Assembly: GCA_016705005.1 (NCBI GenBank)
Contig: JADIZB010000025.1
Location: forward strand, 1-54,244
Reading direction: 5' to 3'
Source of the DNA: Bacteroidales bacterium
Lineage (GTDB): Bacteria; Bacteroidota; Bacteroidia; Bacteroidales; Lentimicrobiaceae
DNA length: 54,244 nucleotides
In this document: positions 7,886 through 16,849 of the stretch, one piece after another
How positions within the stretch are numbered: the stretch's first letter is position 1
How the letters are laid out: every line of letters begins with the position of its first letter
Notes under the pieces: model-generated
Database searches by the model: none
The model's input: the letters and a program-made list of their open reading frames with translations, nothing else
What the model was told of the DNA's origin: nothing
Program-made: the position numbers and the translations under genes

Positions 7886-9994
7886 ATGAAAAAAATTATT
7901 GCAATCGCATTAACAACCGCCCTGTTTGCTGCCTCATACATCGGGAGTGCTCAGGTAAAAAGCGACAAGAAACCTGCTGGTTCACAACCATCACTTGACC
8001 GTAGCATCAAACCTTTACCCGGACCTGCACCGGTCATCAACATCGGTAAATATGAATCATTTGAGCTTGAAAATGGCTTAAAGGTCTTTGTTGTAGAAAA
8101 CAGAAAGATCCCCCGTGTTTCTTACTCTCTCACTATTGATTATACACCTCTGCCTGAAGGTGAACAGGCTGGTCTGGCCGATATTACCGGCCAGATGCTG
8201 AGAAAGGGCACCACAAATCTGCCCAAGGATCAGCTCGATGAAGAAGTTGACTTTATCGGTGCCAGCCTTTCAACCAGTGCCACCGGATTATACGCTTCAG
8301 CACTGAAAAAACACAACAACCGACTGCTTGAGCTGATGGCGGATGTATTGATGAATCCCGCGTTTCAGGATGTGGAACTTGACAAGATTAAAACACAGAC
8401 CATTTCCGGGCTGGAAGCATCCAAAAATGAGCCTTCGGCCATCAGTGAGCGTATCGGAAAGCAACTGGTCTATGGACAGAGCCACCCATATGGTGAATCG
8501 ATGACTGAGAAATCGGTTACCGGTATTACCATTGATCAGTGTAAGGCTTTCTACCAGGGTTTTTTCAGGCCACAGATCGCGTATATGGCAATTGTAGGAG
8601 ATATTTCTGTTGCTGAGGCCAAAGCTCTTATTACAAAGCACTTCAGCCGCTGGGAAAGAAAAGATGTACCGGAAATTGTTTTCCCTATGCCTGAAATGCC
8701 AAAAAATAATGTGGTAGCACTTGTCGACCGGCCAGATGCGGTTCAGACCACGCTCAGCATTGGTTACCCGTTAGATTATAAACCCGGAAATCCGGACATT
8801 ATCAAAGCCAGGGTGACCAATACCATACTGGGTGGCGGCACTTTCAGGTTATACAACAACCTGAGGGAGGATAAAGCCTATACCTACGGGGCCTATTCAA
8901 GGCTCAGTGCCGATAAATTAGCCGGTCAGTTCAGTGTATCGACTGAAATACGTAATTCTGTTACCGACAGTGCCATCAATGAAGTGATGTTTGAAATGAA
9001 ACGGATTCGTGAAGAGATGGTGCCCCAGCAGGAGCTTGATCTGGTGAAGAATTACCTTTCAGGAGCCTTTGCCCTTTCGCTTGAGGAGCCCCAGACTGTT
9101 GCCAATTTTGCCATCAATACCGCCAGATACGGACTACCCTCAGATTATTACATGAATTATCTGAAAAACCTTGCCTCTGTAACTGCTGCAGATGTTAAGG
9201 AAATGGCTGTTAAGTATATCAAACCTGAGAATGCTTACATTCTTGCCGTTGGTAAAGCCTCCGAAATTGCAGGAAAACTAGAACGGTTTACCGGTGGAAA
9301 GCCGATCAGGTATTTCGACTTTGAAGGCAAAGAATACGATCCCAGCAAGAAAGTGAAACCAGCACCCGCTGGCCTCACTGCCGCAGATGTAAACAAGGCC
9401 TATATCAATGCCATCGGAGGTGAAAAAGCCATGCTTAAAATCAAGGATATTACCATGATGGCAAGTACAAGTATGCAGGGTATGACCATCGGATTTGATA
9501 TTTACCGCAAAGCGCCTGACAGGTACATGATGAAGATAGGTGCCGGCGATATGGTTTTTCAGCAGATGGGATACGATGGAACTACAGCAAAAATGATTTC
9601 GCCCATGGGTGGCGAAAACAAAACTCTGGAAGGTAAAGAACTTGAAGATATGAAATTTGAGGCAATCATGAATTCAGAACTTCAATACGAAAAACTTGGT
9701 ATTGGGCTGAAACTTGAAGGCATTGAAGAAATCAACGGGACTGAGACCTACAGGGTTTTGATCACCTTCCCGAACGGCAGAGAAACCACCCGTTTCTTTG
9801 ATACCATGTCGGGGCTGTTGCTAAGGGAGACCGGCGAGCAGGGCATTTCCGAATTCAGCGATTACAGGGAAGTGAACGGAGTCAAATTCCCGTTTATGAT
9901 TTCTCAGCAGATGGGTCCGCAAACAATGAAACTAAGCGTACTGTCCGTCAAAGTAAACACAAAACTCAAAGATGAGCTATTCATTCTGAAATAA
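7886..9994 (+). CDS. Exported M16-like protein without zinc motif, with C-terminal lipoprotein-sorting-like domain
   Basis: 702 residues. A signal peptide (MKKIIAIALTTALFAASYIGSA) precedes two M16-type halves (about 50-260 and 260-490). Where the catalytic HxxEH should be, the sequence is ADITGQMLRKGT, so zinc binding and catalysis are lost. The second half keeps the R/Y substrate-holding region (LREDKAYTYGAYS). Residues about 505-702 form an extra domain (NAIGGEKAMLKIKDI, then ENKTLEGKELEDM and FFDTMSGLLLRETGE) that resembles LolA/outer-membrane lipoprotein-sorting folds seen at the C terminus of many Bacteroidota proteins. It very probably partners the upstream catalytic M16 protein. The added domain might tether the dimer to the envelope or bind lipid; that is inference. 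Confidence 0.88.
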   Translation: MKKIIAIALTTALFAASYIGSAQVKSDKKPAGSQPSLDRSIKPLPGPAPVINIGKYESFELENGLKVFVVENRKIPRVSYSLTIDYTPLPEGEQAGLADITGQMLRKGTTNLPKDQLDEEVDFIGASLSTSATGLYASALKKHNNRLLELMADVLMNPAFQDVELDKIKTQTISGLEASKNEPSAISERIGKQLVYGQSHPYGESMTEKSVTGITIDQCKAFYQGFFRPQIAYMAIVGDISVAEAKALITKHFSRWERKDVPEIVFPMPEMPKNNVVALVDRPDAVQTTLSIGYPLDYKPGNPDIIKARVTNTILGGGTFRLYNNLREDKAYTYGAYSRLSADKLAGQFSVSTEIRNSVTDSAINEVMFEMKRIREEMVPQQELDLVKNYLSGAFALSLEEPQTVANFAINTARYGLPSDYYMNYLKNLASVTAADVKEMAVKYIKPENAYILAVGKASEIAGKLERFTGGKPIRYFDFEGKEYDPSKKVKPAPAGLTAADVNKAYINAIGGEKAMLKIKDITMMASTSMQGMTIGFDIYRKAPDRYMMKIGAGDMVFQQMGYDGTTAKMISPMGGENKTLEGKELEDMKFEAIMNSELQYEKLGIGLKLEGIEEINGTETYRVLITFPNGRETTRFFDTMSGLLLRETGEQGISEFSDYREVNGVKFPFMISQQMGPQTMKLSVLSVKVNTKLKDELFILK

Positions 9995-10011
9995 CCCATT
10001 GTTCTGCATCA

Positions 10012-10046
10012 AAGAGGGTTGCCCAGTGGCAGCCCTCTTTTTTTTT
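10012..10046 (+). terminator. Rho-independent terminator after the M16 pair
   Basis: AGAGGG-TTGCC and GGCA-GCCCTCT form a hairpin followed by nine T residues, 17 bases after the stop codon of the second M16 gene. Confidence 0.85.
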
Positions 10047-10116
10047 CAGCTATCCGGCACAGAATAACAGGCAATATTCCAGCAATAATTCACATTTCAG
10101 AATTATTCTAATTTCT

Positions 10117-10124
10117 TATCTTTG
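10117..10124 (+). promoter_or_regulatory. -7 box upstream of the GH13 gene
   Basis: TATCTTTG is an exact TAnnTTTG element 41 bases before the ATG at 10166. No perfect -33 TTTG is seen. Confidence 0.55.
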
Positions 10125-10165
10125 TTCAGTGTTATGTCATAAATTGTAAATCAAATCAGCATTTC

Positions 10166-11548
10166 ATGAAAATCTTTTCAAAAAACCTTATTACGGTATC
10201 TGCATTGATCGCTGTATTTTTGATCACAGGGTTATCCTGTAAGCAGAAACCTGCCGGCCTTAACAAAAGTGATAGTGCAACTGCTTTGGTCAAACATCCT
10301 GAATGGAGCAAGAACCTGAGTATTTATGAAATTAATGTCAGGCAATTCACCCCTGAAGGCACTTTTAAAGCCCTGGAAGCGCACCTTCCCAGAATAAAAG
10401 AGTTGGGGACCGATATCTTATGGATCATGCCTGTACATCCCATTGGAAAACTTAACCGCAAAGGGACCCTCGGAAGCTATTATTCAGTGATGGACTATAA
10501 GGCCATCAATCCTGATTTCGGAACAGACACCGATTTCAAACGTTTTGTTAAAAGAGCACATGAGCTTGGCTTATATGTTATTATTGACTGGGTAGCCAAT
10601 CATTCCGCCTGGGACAATAAACTGGTTACGGAACATCCTGAATGGTACGTCCAGGATTCCACAGGGAAATTAGTTTCACCGTTCGACTGGACCGATGTCG
10701 TGAAATTCAATTATGAAGTACCGGAGATGCGGGCCTATATGCTTGATGCGCTAAAATACTGGATTCAGGATTTCGACATAGACGGTTACCGTTGCGATGT
10801 TGCCGGTGATGTACCTGACGATTTCTGGAATTCATCACGCATTGAGCTTGATAAAATCAAACCCGTATTTATGCTTGCTGAGAGTGAAAAACCAGGACAC
10901 CACACCGCTTTTGATATGACCTATGGCTGGGAGTTTCATCATGTAATGAATAAGATCCATAAAGGGGAATTTACAGCGAACGACATTGAAAAATATCTGA
11001 AAAAGAATGATACAACCTTTGCTGCTGATGCTTATCGCATGACTTTTATTACCAATCACGATGAAAACTCATGGAATGGAACTGAATTTGAACGCCTTGG
11101 AGATGGGGTTGAAGCATTTTACGTTCTGACTGTTTCAGTTCCCGGTATGCCGCTGATTTATACCGGACAGGAATCTGCTATGAATAAGAGACTGGAATTT
11201 TTCGAAAAGGACCCGGTAGAATGGGGTGATTATAAAATGGCTGGTTTTTATAAAACCATACTGACACTCAAGAAAAACAATCCTGCCCTGTTTAATGGAT
11301 CTTATGGCGGATCATGGGTCAGGGTGAATACTGGGAGCGACGATAAAATTTTTGCTATTCTCCGCGAGAAAGACAACAACAGGGTATTTTCTGTCATCAA
11401 CCTCAGTGCAGCGCCAGTCACCGCAGATCTCACGGGAGAAGTATTTGCAGGTGATTACACCGAACTTTTTACCGGAAGCAAAAGCACACTGAAGGCCGGT
11501 GATAAGATTGAACTTCCTGCATGGGGTTACAAAGTGTTTTATAAATAA
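10166..11548 (+). CDS. Alpha-amylase family (GH13) lipoprotein
   Basis: 460 residues. A lipoprotein signal (LITGLSC, lipidated Cys25) anchors the enzyme in the envelope. The GH13 (beta/alpha)8 barrel follows, with conserved region I DWVANH (about 141-146), region II DGYRCDVA (nucleophile D211), region III FMLAES (acid/base E239) and region IV ITNHDEN (D299). A short C-terminal beta domain (about 390-460) completes the usual plan. No starch-binding module is visible. It should cleave alpha-1,4-glucans or oligosaccharides at the cell surface or in the periplasm. It is bracketed by its own promoter box and terminator and sits just before a GH31 glucosidase, so the two likely act in sequence on alpha-glucan. 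Exact bond specificity is not predictable here. Confidence 0.92.
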   Translation: MKIFSKNLITVSALIAVFLITGLSCKQKPAGLNKSDSATALVKHPEWSKNLSIYEINVRQFTPEGTFKALEAHLPRIKELGTDILWIMPVHPIGKLNRKGTLGSYYSVMDYKAINPDFGTDTDFKRFVKRAHELGLYVIIDWVANHSAWDNKLVTEHPEWYVQDSTGKLVSPFDWTDVVKFNYEVPEMRAYMLDALKYWIQDFDIDGYRCDVAGDVPDDFWNSSRIELDKIKPVFMLAESEKPGHHTAFDMTYGWEFHHVMNKIHKGEFTANDIEKYLKKNDTTFAADAYRMTFITNHDENSWNGTEFERLGDGVEAFYVLTVSVPGMPLIYTGQESAMNKRLEFFEKDPVEWGDYKMAGFYKTILTLKKNNPALFNGSYGGSWVRVNTGSDDKIFAILREKDNNRVFSVINLSAAPVTADLTGEVFAGDYTELFTGSKSTLKAGDKIELPAWGYKVFYK

Positions 11549-11563
11549 AATGATTCATTCCGG

Positions 11564-11600
11564 AAAGCCTGTTTGCTTGTTAATAAGCGACAGGCTTTTT
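11564..11600 (+). terminator. Terminator between the GH13 and GH31 genes
   Basis: AAAGCCTGT pairs with ACAGGCTTT across a 17-base loop, followed by a T-run. It separates the two glycosidase genes transcriptionally, at least in part. Confidence 0.75.
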
Positions 11601-11622
11601 AATGCCGGTAAATAAAAGTGAT

Positions 11623-14079
11623 ATGAAAAAAATCATTCTTTACTTCTTAATAATGTCAGGCATGAACCAGGCTTTCACTCAAAGCAGTCAATATCAAAGC
11701 TTAGGCACAATAACCTCTCATCATCTGAATGGCCAGGTGCTAAGTATTGAAACTGACTTTGGCAAAGCTGAAATTACAGTATTCTCACCTGGTGTATTCC
11801 GCATGAGGATTGTCAAATCTTCTTTTACAGAGGATTTTTCGTATGCAGTTACCGGGAAACCGGACAACTGTCAGGTCAACCTGGAGGAATCCAAAGAGAA
11901 AATTGTATTATCAACCAGTCTGCTAAAACTTGAAATTGATAAAGAACCTGCAAGGTTTGCCTTCTATACCATCGATGGCAGATTAATCAATACCGACGAC
12001 AAGTCGCTGGGTACTTCATGGATTGGCACTGAAGTAACAACCTGTAAGCAGCTTCAGGAAGGAGAGCGCTTTATCGGACTGGGAGAAAAGACGGGCAATC
12101 TCGACAGAAGAGGAAGTGCATACGACAACTGGAATACCGACAATCCACGCTATGGACCAAACGATGATCCCTTATATGTGACCATTCCGTTTTACATGGG
12201 ATTACACAATGATCTGGTCTACGGAATATTCATGGATAACACGCACAGAAGCCGTTTTAATTTCGGTGCAAGCAACGATCGTTTCAGCTCTTTCAGTGCC
12301 GATGACGGTGAAATGGACTATTATTTCTTATACGGGACTACCGTAGCAGATATTCTACGCGACTATACAGGGCTGACAGGCCGGATGACCATGCCTCCAC
12401 TCTGGTCGTTGGGTTACCAGCAATGCCGTTGGAGTTACTTCCCCGATACCGAGGTACTGAATATTGTTCAGAATTTCCGCGACCGGAAAATTCCGCTGGA
12501 TGTTATTTATCTGGATATTCATTACATGGATGCCTACAAGATCTTCACCTGGCACCCGGTACGCTTCAGCAATCCCAAGAAACTACTGGGAGATCTGAAA
12601 GCCCTGGGTGTTCATACAACGGTTATTGTTGACCCGGGAATCAAGGTTGAAAAAGGTTATGAAGCGTATGAAGACGGTTTAAAAAAAGATATGTTTATCA
12701 AGTATCCTGACGGCAAGGTCTATACAGCCCAGGTCTGGCCCGGATGGTGCCACTTCCCCGATTTCACTGACCCCAATGCCCGCGGATGGTGGGGCAGTAA
12801 ATTCAGCGGACTGGTTTCGGATGGTGTGGAAGGATTCTGGAATGACATGAACGAAATTGCTTCCTGGGGAGGCGGGACAACGCCCCACATGGTGCAGCTG
12901 AACTGGGAAGGCAGACATACAACCTACCGACAGGCTAAAAATGTATACGGGATGCAGATGGCGAGAAGCACATTTGAAGGAACCCGGAAACTGATGAACA
13001 ACAAGCGCCCCCTGATCCTTACCAGGGCCGGATATGCAGGTCTGCAGAGATACACAGCCCTGTGGACGGGTGATAACCAGGCCAGTGAAGAGCATATGCT
13101 TCTGGGCAGCAGGTTGCTCAACAGCCTCGGGTTAAGCGGTGTTTCATTTACCGGTGTTGATGTCGGAGGATTCAGTAAGGATGCAACACCATCGCTGTAT
13201 GCACGGTGGATTGGTGTGGGAGCATTCAGCCCTTTCTTCAGAAGCCATACCCATTACGATACCAAACAGGCTGAACCCTGGGCTTATGGAGAGGTGGTTG
13301 AAAACATCTCACGTAATTATATTCAGTTAAGGTACAGGTTGTTACCATATATCTATTCCGCGTTTCACGAATCGGTCGAAACCGGAATGCCTGTTATTCG
13401 CAGCCTGGCCATCAACTACACTTTCGATGAAAAAATCTATAACTATATATACCAGAACGAATATCTCTTTGGTCCGTCAATTCTTGTAGCCCCGACCGAA
13501 AGCACACGCGAACTTGTAAAAGTATATCTCCCGGCCGGTGAATGGTACAATCTGCACACAGGCATGAAATATCACGGAAAAAATGAGATAATTACAGAGT
13601 GTCCGGTTCATATTCTGCCGCTTTTCATCAAAGCCGGATCAGTAATCCCAATGCAACAAGCTGTGCAGAGCACTTCCGAAAGCCCGGGAGACATCCTTTA
13701 TCTACATGTATTCAGTGGTAATGAAAACACCGGCTACACCTATTATGAAGACGACGGGGAATCATACAACTATGAGAATGGCGCCTTCTATAAACGACTG
13801 ATCACCATTGATGCACGCAAACGTGTAATGACGCTTGAAGCAAACACAGGATCGCTTAAGAGCCGTTTCAAAAAAGTTCAGTTCGTTTTTCATGGGTTTG
13901 CGACAGGTCAGGAATTCAGTATAAACAATCAGCCGTTCAAATCGCAAATGGCCGAATCCGACCTGTTCAATGCCCTTGATGCATCAGATCCGCAGTATCT
14001 GGAGACATTACATAAAACCACAAATGTAATTACTGCTGAAACCGCCCTCACTGATGAAAAAATTATTATAACCTGGTAA
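11623..14079 (+). CDS. Exported alpha-glucosidase (GH31)
   Basis: 818 residues from the ATG at 11623. That start is favoured over the in-frame ATG at 11602 (which lies in the terminator tail) because MKKIILYFLIMSGMNQAFTQ is a signal peptide. An N-terminal beta-sandwich (about 25-240) carries the GLGEKTG motif. The catalytic barrel holds the nucleophile in FWNDMNE (D408) and the acid/base in TGVDVGGF (D513), with FFRSHTHYD and PEPWAYGE-like segments after it. C-terminal beta domains follow, including the YYEDDGES segment. GH31 alpha-glucosidases release glucose from non-reducing ends. With the upstream GH13 lipoprotein this makes a simple extracytoplasmic alpha-glucan pathway. No SusC/SusD pair is adjacent, so this is not a classical polysaccharide utilisation locus. 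Confidence 0.93.
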   Translation: MKKIILYFLIMSGMNQAFTQSSQYQSLGTITSHHLNGQVLSIETDFGKAEITVFSPGVFRMRIVKSSFTEDFSYAVTGKPDNCQVNLEESKEKIVLSTSLLKLEIDKEPARFAFYTIDGRLINTDDKSLGTSWIGTEVTTCKQLQEGERFIGLGEKTGNLDRRGSAYDNWNTDNPRYGPNDDPLYVTIPFYMGLHNDLVYGIFMDNTHRSRFNFGASNDRFSSFSADDGEMDYYFLYGTTVADILRDYTGLTGRMTMPPLWSLGYQQCRWSYFPDTEVLNIVQNFRDRKIPLDVIYLDIHYMDAYKIFTWHPVRFSNPKKLLGDLKALGVHTTVIVDPGIKVEKGYEAYEDGLKKDMFIKYPDGKVYTAQVWPGWCHFPDFTDPNARGWWGSKFSGLVSDGVEGFWNDMNEIASWGGGTTPHMVQLNWEGRHTTYRQAKNVYGMQMARSTFEGTRKLMNNKRPLILTRAGYAGLQRYTALWTGDNQASEEHMLLGSRLLNSLGLSGVSFTGVDVGGFSKDATPSLYARWIGVGAFSPFFRSHTHYDTKQAEPWAYGEVVENISRNYIQLRYRLLPYIYSAFHESVETGMPVIRSLAINYTFDEKIYNYIYQNEYLFGPSILVAPTESTRELVKVYLPAGEWYNLHTGMKYHGKNEIITECPVHILPLFIKAGSVIPMQQAVQSTSESPGDILYLHVFSGNENTGYTYYEDDGESYNYENGAFYKRLITIDARKRVMTLEANTGSLKSRFKKVQFVFHGFATGQEFSINNQPFKSQMAESDLFNALDASDPQYLETLHKTTNVITAETALTDEKIIITW

Positions 14080-14095
14080 TTTTGCCCTTAAATCG

Positions 14096-14126
14096 AAAGC
14101 CGCCGGAAGGTTCTTCCGGCGGCTTT
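14096..14126. terminator. Long perfect hairpin between convergent GH31 and kinase genes
   Basis: A 14-base perfect inverted repeat, AAAGCCGCCGGAAG and its complement, has a 3-base loop. It lies between two convergent genes and ends in a short CTTT tail, so it can act on both strands. Confidence 0.8.
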
Positions 14127-14152
14127 CTTGCAAATTATTGAGATTGGGGATC

Positions 14153-16522
14153 TTAATTCTTATCTTTTCTTTGCAGGACAGAGCCCCACTTGATGATCAT
14201 TTCCTGCAGCTGGCTGATATTGATGGGCTTCGCCATGTAATCTACCATTCCTGATTCAAGACATTTTTCACGGTCGCCTACCATGGCATTGGCAGTCAAC
14301 GCTATAATATACGGTTGTTTCGAGGTTGGAAATGTCTCCCTGATTTTGATGGTTGCTTCGATGCCACTCATCTCAGGCATCTGAATATCCATCAGTATAA
14401 TATCAAAGTCCTTTTCGTATAGAATCTCAACTGCTTCACGGCCGTTGATTACAGCATCTACCTTGTAACCCATGAGATTCAGCAGGGATATTGTAAGCTT
14501 TTGATTTACAATATTATCCTCCGCAATCAGAATTCTGAGAGGAATTCTGGAACTCAGTGAAAAATCAATCTCACTGTGTTTTTCCGGACCATTTTCCTTG
14601 GTTGTAAATTCAGACATAAGTTTTATGACTTCCTGAAATAATTCCTTTAATCTAACAGGCTTTGATAACTGTCCGGCAAAGAGATCACCTTTGATCTGCC
14701 CTAAGTCTCCCGAAGAGGAGAGAAGAAGCATGGGTGGGGTTTCTTTCTGCCTGATCTCCTTAATTCTGCCAGCCAACTCAATGCCATCCATTCCGGGCAT
14801 CTGAAGATCAAGTACAATTAAATCAAATTTACTTTCGGCCTCTAATATCTCAAGTGCTTCCTGACCTGAAGCTGCCAGTAAAGGATTCATCCCCCAGGAA
14901 TCAAACTGCAGCCGGAGTATCTGGCGATTGGTTTGATTATCATCAACAACTAATACTTTACGTCCACGTAGTTGAGGTAAATAACCTTTGACATGCAGTT
15001 TTGTTTTACCAACTGCAGATATTTTGAATTTTACAGTAAAATTGAAAGTCGAACCACCACCTGCCTCACTGACTGCCCAGATTTCGCCTCCCATCAGATT
15101 AACGAGTCTTTTCGATATTGCCAAACCCAACCCGGTTCCTCCGTATTTCCTGGTTGTCGAACTATCGGCCTGAATAAACGGCTCAAACAAAGATGCGATG
15201 GTTTGTTCATTGATACCAATGCCACTGTCTTTCACTGCAAATTTAAGCTCAGCCACACCATCCTTTTCCTGCAGTTGTTGCACAGAAATGAATACTTCAC
15301 CTTTTTCAGTAAACTTTATTGCATTATTGATCAGATTGACAAGAATCTGTCGCAGCCTGTTGGAATCTCCAAGTAAATTTGACGGGACATCCGGTTCGAT
15401 CATGTATAGCAAATCCAGCCCCTTTTCAATGGCTTTCATAGCAAAGAAATCCAGGGTGTCTTCGATGCAATTTCTTAGCTCAAAATGGTTTTCCTCCAGG
15501 ATCAGTTTCCCTGATTCTATTTTTGAGAAATCAAGAATATCGTTGATAATGGTAATCAGGCTTTCACCCGAAAGCTGTATTGTTTCAGCATAGTCGCGCT
15601 GCGCTGAAGTAAGTTTTGTATTGAGCAACAGGCTCGTCATTCCTATTACTCCATTCATAGGAGTTCTTATTTCATGACTCATCATAGCCAGAAAATCGGA
15701 TTTTATCCTGTTGGCCGATTCCGCCTCAGACTTGGCGAAAGTCAATTCATCCATGGCCGTTTTGTATCCGGAAATATCCCGGATAACCGCAACAACAGCT
15801 GGTTCACCACGAAAACTTATCTTCTTAAGGTGGAATTCACAGGCTACTTTTGCACCAGACCTGGCCAAAAGCCTCGCTTCAAACTTATTGGCAGAATAAG
15901 ATGATTCCCTGAAATGAAGACTAATTTCCTCAACACGTTCTCTGTCAGGCAGGTCAAACAATGTCATGTAATCCTGGTCGTATAATTCCAGGGCAGCATA
16001 GCCCAAAAGTGATTCAGCAATTTCATTCACATAAAGAATTCTGCCTTTCCTGAAAATACAGATCAGATCGAGCGTGCTGTCAACAATGGCCCTTAATTTC
16101 TCTTCACTTTCAATAAGACTATTTATAGCCGACATGCGTGAAGTCGTATCATAGATTCTGAGGCAAAAACCATTCAGGCTGTCATTCTGATCTATCCTGT
16201 TATAAATATTTGCATCGGCATACAGGAAGCTCTTATCTTTCCGCCGCATCCTGAAATCACACCGGTCTGTTTTGCTGTTGCTGATTCCATCAATAAAATG
16301 CTGATCTTCAGTTGGTACAAGACTTCTCAGTGACATCCCGCATATTTCATCTTCACTGAATCCCAGAAGGTTAATAACAGGTCCTTTAACAGAAACAATG
16401 GTTCCTGACAGGTCAAGGCAAACAAGCAGGCTGTTCCCATTGGCATCGCGTGGGCGAAGTTCTGATAATTCAGAACATTTCATACTGGTCGATTGACTAT
16501 CTGTTTTACCAGCTTGTTTCAT
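14153..16522 (-). CDS. Cytoplasmic hybrid sensor histidine kinase, PAS-PAS-HisKA-HATPase-REC-REC
   Basis: 789 residues with no membrane segment or signal peptide. Two PAS domains (about 28-130 and 140-255) precede the dimerisation helix with MMSHEIRTPMNG (phospho-acceptor H283). The ATPase domain has N-box NLINNAIKF, G1 KDSGIGI, F-box FEPFIQAD and G2 GGTGLGLAI. The first receiver begins VLVVDDNQTNRQ with acceptor Asp in VLDLQMPGMDG; the second begins ILIAEDNIVNQK with acceptor in LMDIQMPEM and the conserved Lys in AKPI. There is no terminal HPt domain and no adjacent response regulator, so downstream phosphotransfer must use a protein encoded elsewhere. The signal is probably intracellular, sensed by the PAS domains. 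Functional coupling to the divergent DPP5 gene is possible but not shown. Confidence 0.93.
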   Translation of the reverse strand: MKQAGKTDSQSTSMKCSELSELRPRDANGNSLLVCLDLSGTIVSVKGPVINLLGFSEDEICGMSLRSLVPTEDQHFIDGISNSKTDRCDFRMRRKDKSFLYADANIYNRIDQNDSLNGFCLRIYDTTSRMSAINSLIESEEKLRAIVDSTLDLICIFRKGRILYVNEIAESLLGYAALELYDQDYMTLFDLPDRERVEEISLHFRESSYSANKFEARLLARSGAKVACEFHLKKISFRGEPAVVAVIRDISGYKTAMDELTFAKSEAESANRIKSDFLAMMSHEIRTPMNGVIGMTSLLLNTKLTSAQRDYAETIQLSGESLITIINDILDFSKIESGKLILEENHFELRNCIEDTLDFFAMKAIEKGLDLLYMIEPDVPSNLLGDSNRLRQILVNLINNAIKFTEKGEVFISVQQLQEKDGVAELKFAVKDSGIGINEQTIASLFEPFIQADSSTTRKYGGTGLGLAISKRLVNLMGGEIWAVSEAGGGSTFNFTVKFKISAVGKTKLHVKGYLPQLRGRKVLVVDDNQTNRQILRLQFDSWGMNPLLAASGQEALEILEAESKFDLIVLDLQMPGMDGIELAGRIKEIRQKETPPMLLLSSSGDLGQIKGDLFAGQLSKPVRLKELFQEVIKLMSEFTTKENGPEKHSEIDFSLSSRIPLRILIAEDNIVNQKLTISLLNLMGYKVDAVINGREAVEILYEKDFDIILMDIQMPEMSGIEATIKIRETFPTSKQPYIIALTANAMVGDREKCLESGMVDYMAKPINISQLQEMIIKWGSVLQRKDKN

Positions 16523-16849
16523 AAAGGTTTTGTCCTAATTGTAACAGACAATTAATGCCACTTCCGGAATAAATCAAACTAAATTTCGGTTTCGGTGATC
16601 ATGGTTCCAAAGTATACAGTAATTATCAAAGATTCAGCCAGATTCACAGGGTATTGTGAATCTTGTACTTACAACACAACGACCTCAAAAATAAGCCCAA
16701 AATGGGACATTTTTTACTTTAACAGGACAACGGCCTCATCTATTACACAAAAAAAATCGCTTATGCCTTCCTTTTAAAGTCCTTGCGTATTTTTAGTTAA
16801 ACGTCGAAAATCAGTACTTTAGCAAACTGAAAAACAAAAAAGCAATAAA
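16523..16849. promoter_or_regulatory. 327-base divergent intergenic region between kinase and DPP5
   Basis: A candidate promoter for the S9 peptidase lies at its right end: TTTT at 16791-16794, about 20 bases, then TACTTTAG at 16815-16822, one base away from TAnnTTTG and 28 bases before the ATG. No convincing promoter for the kinase and no coding region were recognised in the rest. Confidence 0.35.

Noticed and set aside
10166..14079. Polysaccharide utilisation locus
   Set aside because: GH13 and GH31 genes are present but there is no SusC/SusD pair or dedicated regulator beside them, and a terminator separates the two enzymes.
16595..16777. Possible 60-codon gene in the kinase/DPP5 gap
   Set aside because: It has low-complexity composition, no recognisable domain, and overlaps no promoter or initiation signal.
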